From: an uncultured Flavobacteriales bacterium
GTDB taxonomy: Bacteria; Bacteroidota; Bacteroidia; Flavobacteriales_D; Parvicellaceae
NCBI GenBank assembly: GCA_913030835.1
Contig: CAJWDP010000035.1
Span: 1-32,199, forward strand
Direction: 5' to 3'
DNA length: 32,199 bases
Numbering within the stretch: position 1 is the first letter of the stretch; each line of letters begins with the position of its first letter. Positions 1-7,358 of this stretch are shown here, piece after piece. The position numbers were made by a program, and so were the translations under genes. Below the pieces are notes generated by a model. That model saw nothing but the letters and a program-made list of their open reading frames with translations, was not told where the DNA came from and did not search any database.

Positions 1-2896
1 CATAATTTCCAGCCTCAGCACTGTAAATCCATATTGCATCATCAATGTTCGTTTTACTTACCGCATCCCATGAAATCGGACAAGGGTAAGGATTTCCCAC
101 AAAATTCCATCCTTTCTGATCTGCGGAAGCTGCCAACTCGTTGGCACTTGAATTGTCTCGATTAATGCTGTATTCATAGTCTCCATATCCTGGTGTTCCT
201 GTAAATACCACATTATATGTGTTTGTGCCAGTATATATTCTGTGAGCAGCTGAAGGATTCATTGCATTTGTGATATTGGTCGCAGCAACCCAACCAGCAT
301 TTTTATCTCCGTCACACTGAGACTCGTCATAAGTATAAACTGAACACCAGCTTGGGTAAGTTGCCATAGAGCCTGTAAATCCACTCATGTATACCCCATC
401 GTCCATCATATCATTTAATGTCATGTTTTTAACGCCACTCGTTAATTCTCTCCATCCATTATTGGATGTAGAAAAGTGCTGCTGAACTATAACATCTCCT
501 GAAAATGGATTACCCGGTGAAAGTCCAGTAGATAATTTTGTGCCACTACCTATACTACCATTTTCATCATACAAGATATTGCCTTCCGCATCCTCAATTC
601 TTAGTCCGTGCTCATGTTCAAAGCTACTGGAACCATAATAATAAACAGAAATGGTACTTGAATAACTAAGATCCTGACAGCTAATGTTTACCGTATGAGA
701 GTAGCCCGAAGTGAAAGTATACGATTCTTGAACGACCCCATCAACCATAAAACGTACTTGGGAACCATTCCAGCCATCTCCATAAGAATCAAGTAATGTA
801 AGCACATAACCACCCGGGGTGCCTTTGAGAATTCGTCCTGTTGCTGCAGAATTACTGGCAATAACAAGATTATCATTCGTTACTATACTTCCTCCATCGG
901 GATCCAATGCCCCGTATACATTGTAAGTTCCAGACTCCAATACAATACCGGCCGAGTTTGAAACTGTTAAATTCTGGATATTTTGTACGCCACCATTTAG
1001 TGTATTTGCCGAACTCCCTTGAAAATCAATTTTTCCTAATGAATTGCTCATCGCCAAAGTTCCATTGTTCGTCCAACTACCGTATACATTTAGCGTACTT
1101 CCAGCTATTTCCATTCTACCGCCTGATTCAATTTCAATATTACGCACATTTCCATTGCTTCCATCAATTGTGGGCACGTTGGTTGCTGTTGCGTCTGCTG
1201 ATATAAAAGCATCCGTTGATCCTGTAGGGACAGCGCCTGTTGACCAATTTGCAGCATCAAACCAATCTGGTGAATTACCCAACCAAGAATTTGATTGATC
1301 CAACACGAAATTATCTACAGCAATATCACCGGTAAATGAGCTTCCTGCAGTGTAGTGAAATCGTAGATACGCTCCTTCATAATTGGCTATTTGTGGAGCT
1401 TCTATCTCGATAGCCGTTGCAGCTTCTGTACCTGACGAATGTTGTTGACCAGTAACAGACCAAAGCGGTGCCCAGGTATTTCCATTCAAACTATATTCTA
1501 AGTTTAGTGTTCCAATTGTTGCGCCGTAAGCATGATACTCAAATTTAATAATCGGATTTGGCACACTAGAAAGATCAAAACAGGAAGAAGTCAATGTGTA
1601 AATTCCATTCGATTGGCTTGAAGTTTCACAGTATGCAAACTGGGTGGACGAATTTGAAAAAACCGAAGCTGAGGCAGGACCGGTTCCACTTGAAGTAGTA
1701 GAACTGTTAACGAACCAGGTCGAAGATGCACTTGGCCCCGAAGCTTCCCATAGTAAACCTCCATCGAAATCCTGAGAAAATGGAATTGAAGCATTACAAC
1801 CGATATTCGTTACTAGTAATTCTAGATTTGGTCTATACGCATAAGCAGTCCCACCCGACATATTATTGGGGTCGTAATTGGTATAATCGCTCACTTTTCG
1901 CATAGACATGTTGCCAGAAGTCGAATGGCAATAAAAGTCATCAGTGCTACTATCATAGCCGGATGAATTTTCATCCACCGCTATAAGAATATTGCTTGAG
2001 CCATCCCATTCGAAAGTGCCTTGATTATTCAAAACAGTTACTTGAGTGGGTGAAGCTGAAGTGTTAACAGTGGGTGAAAGGTTTGTAGCAAAAAGTCTTA
2101 GTGTATTGACATCCTCCCAATCGCCGCTGGTTAATGATTCCTTTGCAGTGTGTCCTATATACACATCCCAATCGTTTGTATTCGAGAGATCTGTTCCCGA
2201 GTATTCATACACAAGTGAAACAATTTTACTTCCGGCCGTTAATCCGGCTGCAGATAGTTCCGCAGCGGTATATATCGATTGAGAATAGGTATAGCCATAA
2301 TAAGGCTCTACCGGGCATCCAAGACCAACGTATGTATCTGATCCACCTAATTGATAGGTTGGTATAGTCTCTTCCCCGGCAGATGTAAAGCTACAAGCTG
2401 AACAATCAACATCGTTTCCAAAAACGCTTCCATTACCTGAAGCATCTCCATAAATTTCTACTGTACCCGTTCCGGTAATATCGGAACCGTTTCCTGCATC
2501 AAAATCACCAGCACAAACCAACGAACCTTCAATGGTTACATCAGTAGAATTATTGGAATTTTCACCATTCTCCATTGTCAAGGTTCCGGTAGCCGTAACT
2601 AAAACGGTACAACCGTTTTGAAAATCAACCAAACCGGAGACAGTGAGATCGCCCTCGACCGTTAACACCGTTCCTGAATTCACAGTCAATGGACCGGACA
2701 ATGTGACCTCATGCCCTGACGCAATGGTTGCATCTGTGGTTAATTTATATCCTGAAACTAAGTTTGGAGCTGAACCGGAAATCCAAGTTGAACCCGTTTC
2801 GAAGTCTCCTGATTGGGCCGTTGTTTCCTGGCCTACAAACGAATTGGAAAAGGCAATAGCAAATCCAATAAATAAAAGTGATAATAGATTTTTCAT
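1..2896 (-). CDS. Large secreted adhesin-like protein, MAM-like domain, T9SS-type cargo (3' end outside the window)
   Basis: The reading frame stays open from an ATG at 2896 to the left edge (965 complete codons); the C-terminus is not in the window. I checked the frame at three separate places against the paralogue at 3041-6805. It begins with a signal peptide (MKNLLSLLFIGFAIAFS). A Gly/Thr/Ser-rich stretch of roughly 160 residues follows, with beta-helix-like short repeats, and is absent from the paralogue. Then come the blocks shared with the paralogue: a SDDFYCH block, a MAM-like segment (EYHAYG, LWSVTGQQH), a DSYGDGWNG module and a GWNFVGNPYPCPISW block. These features are typical of Bacteroidota surface or secreted proteins exported by T9SS. 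A C-terminal sorting domain is expected but cannot be seen. No enzymatic motif was recognised, so adhesion or a matrix role is inference. The gene lies 144 bases downstream of its paralogue. Confidence 0.85.
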   Translation of the reverse strand, partial: MKNLLSLLFIGFAIAFSNSFVGQETTAQSGDFETGSTWISGSAPNLVSGYKLTTDATIASGHEVTLSGPLTVNSGTVLTVEGDLTVSGLVDFQNGCTVLVTATGTLTMENGENSNNSTDVTIEGSLVCAGDFDAGNGSDITGTGTVEIYGDASGNGSVFGNDVDCSACSFTSAGEETIPTYQLGGSDTYVGLGCPVEPYYGYTYSQSIYTAAELSAAGLTAGSKIVSLVYEYSGTDLSNTNDWDVYIGHTAKESLTSGDWEDVNTLRLFATNLSPTVNTSASPTQVTVLNNQGTFEWDGSSNILIAVDENSSGYDSSTDDFYCHSTSGNMSMRKVSDYTNYDPNNMSGGTAYAYRPNLELLVTNIGCNASIPFSQDFDGGLLWEASGPSASSTWFVNSSTTSSGTGPASASVFSNSSTQFAYCETSSQSNGIYTLTSSCFDLSSVPNPIIKFEYHAYGATIGTLNLEYSLNGNTWAPLWSVTGQQHSSGTEAATAIEIEAPQIANYEGAYLRFHYTAGSSFTGDIAVDNFVLDQSNSWLGNSPDWFDAANWSTGAVPTGSTDAFISADATATNVPTIDGSNGNVRNIEIESGGRMEIAGSTLNVYGSWTNNGTLAMSNSLGKIDFQGSSANTLNGGVQNIQNLTVSNSAGIVLESGTYNVYGALDPDGGSIVTNDNLVIASNSAATGRILKGTPGGYVLTLLDSYGDGWNGSQVRFMVDGVVQESYTFTSGYSHTVNISCQDLSYSSTISVYYYGSSSFEHEHGLRIEDAEGNILYDENGSIGSGTKLSTGLSPGNPFSGDVIVQQHFSTSNNGWRELTSGVKNMTLNDMMDDGVYMSGFTGSMATYPSWCSVYTYDESQCDGDKNAGWVAATNITNAMNPSAAHRIYTGTNTYNVVFTGTPGYGDYEYSINRDNSSANELAASADQKGWNFVGNPYPCPISWDAVSKTNIDDAIWIYSAEAGNY

Positions 2897-3040
2897 AATG
2901 GATGGTTTTGCCAAACATGGGCAAAAAGCACCCCATTATTTTAACTTGTTGATTTACAATATTTTAGAATGTTTTTATTATTCGAATAACTCCCAATAAT
3001 AGAGTCATTTTCCCATTTTGGGAATTATTGCGTGTTTTAT
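2897..3040 (-). promoter_or_regulatory. Spacer between the paralogues with a nested inverted repeat
   Basis: This 144-base gap separates the stop of the upstream paralogue from the ATG of the downstream one. TTCCCA (3010-3015) pairs with TGGGAA (3019-3024) across three bases, and CAATAAT (2994-3000) pairs with ATTATTG (3024-3030). The nested pairing starts about 10 bases after the upstream stop, so it could be a weak terminator, an attenuator or a processing site. No U-tract follows on the minus strand, so a classical intrinsic terminator is not supported. I saw no TAnnTTTG promoter element. Confidence 0.35.
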
Positions 3041-6000
3041 CTAGAAAAGTACTACCTCTGTAACTGAGCCTGTCTCCATATCCTTGATGTGATAAACACC
3101 TTTACTTAAATCACTCATGTCAATTTCTTTAGAACCATTGACAGCGCAATCGCGAACTAGCTGTCCCATTGAAGAGTAAATTCTCAAATTCACATTTTTA
3201 TCACTATAAATGATAAACTGACCATTTGATGGGTTCGGTACAATTTTGAAAACACCCGGACTACCAAAATCATCTTCAATCACAGTCGTTACCGATCCAA
3301 GAGCCAGTTCAGAATCATAACTGCACCCATTGAAATCAACAACTGCCACAGTATAAACACCGCTACAAAGTGAATCCGCCACTTGACCTGCAATTCCATT
3401 GATGTAGTACGTGTACGGCGGCGTTCCTCCCATTGCATCAACGCGTATTAGCCCATCGCAATCACCCGGACTTGGATTGACCAAATCGTTTGAAACTACC
3501 AATTCGGAAGGGTTTCGAAGCTCAACCTGAAATTGCTCGTTTGCACACCCTTTTCCGCCTCCTATTTCCACTTGATATGTGCCTACACTCAAATGATCAA
3601 ATATTCCAATAGAATCATTGAACACTTCCGTTATTGCGGTTGCTGAAGTAAGGGTGGCAGAAAAGGGAGGTTCTCCACCAAAACCAACGTGAATTGATCC
3701 GTTGTGACTGCCTGAACACGTCACATCCGTCACAGTCACTTCGGAAATCGGATAATAATGGAGCTTGAATCTCACACCAGATGCCATAAGTGGGTTGGAA
3801 TTGAAGCTGTATTCTAATGAATCTGCTATTGGCGTAAATGAATTTGATTCAAGATCTTCCAGCACCAAACAGCCATCAAAATTGAGTACTCCAGGGTTGG
3901 TAAACAGCAATTTGTGTGTACCAAAAACAGAGGAGCTGTAATGCAGATCGATGCTGACCCCATTAAATGTCGAAATCCGGTTCAAGGACAAAGGCGTTGA
4001 ACCTCCTTCCATCCATAAGCTCGGGGCATTTGTTACCGAGGTAAACATTTTGTACCCATCTTTACCAGGGTCATACCCGGCAGTTGCGCCATTATCCAAC
4101 CCTAAAATGACCTCATCATAAAATGAATTTGAGGAATTACTTAACCTAACTTTAAAAAATGGAGACTCCTCTTGGCTTTTCACAAAACCAGTGGCTACAT
4201 CTTGTTTAGCGGCCTCTGTTATGGTTACGGAAGCCCCGGTTGCATTTGCGTGCACCCAAACCCCCTGATTCGCTGCAATTTCTCTGCCTACACTGTTTGT
4301 TCCTCCCCCTGATCCTGTTCCTCCGGTGTAAATACCGTAATTGCCCGCCTCAGCACTATAAATCCAGATCTGATCGTCAACATTCACTTTTGATAGTTGG
4401 TCCCAGGAAATCGGGCAAGGATATGGATTGCCAACAAAATTCCATCCCTTCTGATCTTCAGCCGCCGCAATTTCGGCAGGAAGGGAGTTTTCATAGCTTA
4501 GGTTGTGCGTATAGTCTCCATATCCCGGAGTACCCGTTAGCACTACATTGTACGGGCCTGTACCTGTATATATTCTTGTGGCAGAGGAAGGAAGCATCGG
4601 ATTCGTAATGTTGGTTGCTGCAACCCATCCATTGTTCTTATTGCCATTAGCATTCGATTCGTCATACGTATATACTGAGGTAAAACTAGGGAAAGTAGTG
4701 GCCGCCCCGGCAAACCCGCTCATGGGGATTCCATCGTTATTAAAATCTTCCAATGTCATGCTCTGCACACTGCTCGTAAACTCTCTCCACCCATTTATTG
4801 AAGTTGACAAATATTGTTCAACAATGACGTCTCCATCAAAGGGTGTAATAAAAGGATTCGAATTGGTATAAATACCAGACGCACTGTTGCCCGTATTTGC
4901 TCCATACGGACCTCCCGAGTAGTCCAACACCCCGTCAACAGTAATTGTATAGGTGATTTCCGTATCCCACGACCCTGAGGTGAAATTGAAAGAAACGTCT
5001 GATCCACAACTCAATGTAAAGCTGTCATCATAAGAAGAGCCGCTTGGAACAGCATAACTATTCGAAAAAGCACCATCGATATATACGTCCAAAGATGCTC
5101 CGTTCCAACCATCACCATATGAATCTGCAAGAGAAAGCTCGAATGTTTTGGCAGTAGTACATTGATTTGGTGTAGCCATAATTCGACCAGTTGCAATAGC
5201 GTCACTGGCTATCACCAAATTATCCTTTGTCACTATGGTTCCACCATCGGGGTATAGGGCGCCATAGATGTTGTAGGTTCCTGTTTGAAACTCAATACCA
5301 GCCGGGTTAGAAACACGAATTGAATAAAAGTTCTGAAATCCACCATTCAGTATATTTTGAGATGTACCTGTAAAATTAACAAGGCCATTGTCCGTGTCAA
5401 TCGTTCCGTTGTTCGTCCAATTCCCAAATACGTTTAGTTGTTGTTCATGCGAAATGGTTAGTTTCGCTCCCGACTCAATGGTTATGTTTCGAACCATACC
5501 CGCATCATTGCTAATTTCAGGTTGGTTGGGTGATGATGACGGGAAGGTAACATCTGATGCAGAATCGGGTAAGGTGCCGGTGCTCCAATTATCCGTGTTA
5601 TGCCAGTCGGAAGTTAATCCAACCCAGGCAAGGTCCTGATCGATAACTACGTCGTCAATTGACATATCGCCATTAAAACTAGATCCTTTCACATAGTAAA
5701 ATCTAAAATAAACCTCGGGCATCGAGGCTGTTGGAGTCATATTCACATTGACCACTGTAGCAGGATCTGAGCCTGATGTATGCTGCTGTCCAGAAACCGA
5801 CCACAGGTCTAACCATGAAATTCCATCCGGACTAAACTGAAAGCTCATTGTCCCCATATCCGACCCGTATGCGTGATACGCAAAACTGGCTTTTGGAAGT
5901 AGCACCGAAGAAAAATCAAAGCATCCGGACGTCATGGTAAAGATGGTTGGTCCTCCTGCACTAGCTTCACAAAACGCATAATTCGAACTCGAGGAGTTGG

Positions 6001-6805
6001 ATGTAGGGTCTGAACCAAAAACGGTTGCATCTGTGGGCCCCGTTGCAGTGGATGGTGTACTACCAGATGTAACACTCCAGTTTGTTGACCAAAGGGAACC
6101 ATTTTCAAAGTTCATAGTGAATGGCAACCCGACACAGGTTAAATTTGTGGCGACTACTCTCAAATTGGCATTGTAGTCCTTTACGTAAGATGCAGCCGGT
6201 AAAAAATTCGGATCGGGATTCGTAAAATCCGAGTAGTAAACCAACGTTGATTTACTCGTTTCATGACAATAAAAGTCATCGGTAGAGCTTCCGTAGTTCG
6301 GAGAATTTTCGTCAATCGCAATGATGATATTACTTACACCATCCCACACAAAAGGGATGTCTGCTGCTATTCTTACATCAGAAACGCCAAATGGAGATGA
6401 ACCCGGATTAATAGCGGGGAATGCATTGATTGCAAATGGTTGCAAAGATCCGTGATCCTCCCAGTCGTTCACATCTGCAAAACTGTTTTTCGCAGTGTAG
6501 CCAATGAAAACATCCCAGAGGTCAGAATTGGTTAATGTTGTATTGGTATACTCATAAATTAAAGCTGTAATTTCTGATCCCGCCTGTAATCCAGCACCTT
6601 GAAGCTCAGATGATGTTATGATGCTTTGAGAATAAGAATAGGAATAGAAGGGCTCTATGGGTACATTGGTATTGTACCAAACATCTGAACCACCTATTTG
6701 AACGGTAGTTTGGGCTTTAACTTCAAAAACAAAAGGGATAAAAGTAATACATAGCACATTTGCTGCGCAGATGGCTCTGCGGAGCGTGCAAATAGTAGTT
6801 TTCAT
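3041..6805 (-). CDS. Large secreted adhesin-like protein with MAM-like domain, SprB-like repeats and T9SS type A tail
   Basis: This is a complete protein of 1254 residues. An N-terminal signal peptide ends near residue 31 (VKAQ). A SDDFYCHE block lies near 174-181. A MAM-like domain spans about 228-390 (FAYHAYG, MGTMSFQF, LWSVSGQQH). A beta-rich region covers about 395-545 and a DSYGDGWNG module about 555-635. The GWNFVGNPYPCPISW block at 787-801 is common in Bacteroidota secreted proteins. Two SprB-like repeats follow (about 1024-1095 and 1100-1168; GGEPPFSAT and GGTPPYTYY). Residues about 1185-1254 form a T9SS type A sorting domain (VPNPSNG at 1189-1195, GVYHI, final VVLF), so the protein should cross the outer membrane by T9SS and be anchored or released. 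No catalytic motif was seen; adhesion is inference. It is the tandem paralogue of the gene at 1-2896. Confidence 0.92.
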   Translation of the reverse strand: MKTTICTLRRAICAANVLCITFIPFVFEVKAQTTVQIGGSDVWYNTNVPIEPFYSYSYSQSIITSSELQGAGLQAGSEITALIYEYTNTTLTNSDLWDVFIGYTAKNSFADVNDWEDHGSLQPFAINAFPAINPGSSPFGVSDVRIAADIPFVWDGVSNIIIAIDENSPNYGSSTDDFYCHETSKSTLVYYSDFTNPDPNFLPAASYVKDYNANLRVVATNLTCVGLPFTMNFENGSLWSTNWSVTSGSTPSTATGPTDATVFGSDPTSNSSSSNYAFCEASAGGPTIFTMTSGCFDFSSVLLPKASFAYHAYGSDMGTMSFQFSPDGISWLDLWSVSGQQHTSGSDPATVVNVNMTPTASMPEVYFRFYYVKGSSFNGDMSIDDVVIDQDLAWVGLTSDWHNTDNWSTGTLPDSASDVTFPSSSPNQPEISNDAGMVRNITIESGAKLTISHEQQLNVFGNWTNNGTIDTDNGLVNFTGTSQNILNGGFQNFYSIRVSNPAGIEFQTGTYNIYGALYPDGGTIVTKDNLVIASDAIATGRIMATPNQCTTAKTFELSLADSYGDGWNGASLDVYIDGAFSNSYAVPSGSSYDDSFTLSCGSDVSFNFTSGSWDTEITYTITVDGVLDYSGGPYGANTGNSASGIYTNSNPFITPFDGDVIVEQYLSTSINGWREFTSSVQSMTLEDFNNDGIPMSGFAGAATTFPSFTSVYTYDESNANGNKNNGWVAATNITNPMLPSSATRIYTGTGPYNVVLTGTPGYGDYTHNLSYENSLPAEIAAAEDQKGWNFVGNPYPCPISWDQLSKVNVDDQIWIYSAEAGNYGIYTGGTGSGGGTNSVGREIAANQGVWVHANATGASVTITEAAKQDVATGFVKSQEESPFFKVRLSNSSNSFYDEVILGLDNGATAGYDPGKDGYKMFTSVTNAPSLWMEGGSTPLSLNRISTFNGVSIDLHYSSSVFGTHKLLFTNPGVLNFDGCLVLEDLESNSFTPIADSLEYSFNSNPLMASGVRFKLHYYPISEVTVTDVTCSGSHNGSIHVGFGGEPPFSATLTSATAITEVFNDSIGIFDHLSVGTYQVEIGGGKGCANEQFQVELRNPSELVVSNDLVNPSPGDCDGLIRVDAMGGTPPYTYYINGIAGQVADSLCSGVYTVAVVDFNGCSYDSELALGSVTTVIEDDFGSPGVFKIVPNPSNGQFIIYSDKNVNLRIYSSMGQLVRDCAVNGSKEIDMSDLSKGVYHIKDMETGSVTEVVLF

Positions 6806-6974
6806 GATAGTGCGGCGTTAAGTACGAAAGAAATATACAAAATAATATTTGCCAAATTACCTACCGACCTATGTTTTAGATTGAAAATGTCAAAATATTA
6901 CTACAAATCAAAATCTATTAACAATATTAGGATTCCAACAAAATGGAGCAAAGCAGTTCGTAATTAAAAAGTCT
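6806..6974. other. Spacer between the adhesin gene and the small secreted protein gene
   Basis: This AT-rich 169-base gap should hold the promoter of the adhesin gene read leftward from 6805 and the 3' end of the topoisomerase transcript. I found no exact match to the Bacteroidota -7 element (TAnnTTTG on the minus strand), no clear hairpin and no RNA gene. Confidence 0.4.
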
Positions 6975-7358
6975 TCATCTGACTACGTATTTTTTCTTTT
7001 CTCGAATAGCCACTTTACCTGATTTAGTGTACCATTCGTACTTTATTTTTTCAAACGCTTTCACAACAATCCTGTTTTCCCATTCGATCGATCCATCCTT
7101 TCGCCAGAGAGATTCATGAAGAATGTATTTACAATGTGCCTTACCGAAGCTGCATGTCGTGCAATCATCCAAACTACTTGACAGCTTATATTTCACAGCA
7201 TATCGTACGATGGAATCAGAATACAACTCTTTATATTCATACCAGGTATTACAGTCGGTTATCGAGTCAAACTTTTTAAAATCTGAAATTGACTTTACGT
7301 GCTGCTCATACGATTGATTGGGCAAGTACAGGAATACTATAATAACTAGAAACCTCAA
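6975..7358 (-). CDS. Small secreted protein of unknown function with a TTG start
   Basis: The frame encodes 127 residues and begins with TTG at 7358-7356, immediately after the parC stop codon TAA (7361-7359) and in the same frame as parC. There is no other Met in the protein. The first residues (RFLVIIVFLYLP) look like a signal peptide, which supports initiation here rather than read-through. The mature part is rich in Tyr, Lys and Cys; CTTCSFGKAHC lies around residues 67-77, and the C-terminus has a beta-hairpin-like pattern with WRKDGSIEWENRIV. No family was recognised. It must be co-transcribed with parE-parC if real. Start choice is less certain than the frame itself. Confidence 0.6.
   Translation of the reverse strand: MRFLVIIVFLYLPNQSYEQHVKSISDFKKFDSITDCNTWYEYKELYSDSIVRYAVKYKLSSSLDDCTTCSFGKAHCKYILHESLWRKDGSIEWENRIVVKAFEKIKYEWYTKSGKVAIREKKKYVVR

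Larger units (their letters stand above)
1..6703 (-). repeat. Tandem gene duplication: about 1-2360 is paralogous to about 4338-6703
   Basis: The residues after the N-terminal insert of the left gene align block by block with residues about 35-823 of the right gene: SQSI, SDDFYCH, HAYG, GQQH, GDGWNG, GWREFTS or GWRELTS, GWVAATNIT, GTPGYGDY and GWNFVGNPYPCPISW. Some stretches are also similar at DNA level (for example 10-60 with 4350-4390). This supports an old tandem duplication with later domain change. Confidence 0.8.

Noticed and set aside
3010-3024. Classical intrinsic terminator between the adhesin paralogues
   Set aside because: The stem is only 6 bp and no T-tract follows it in the direction of transcription.
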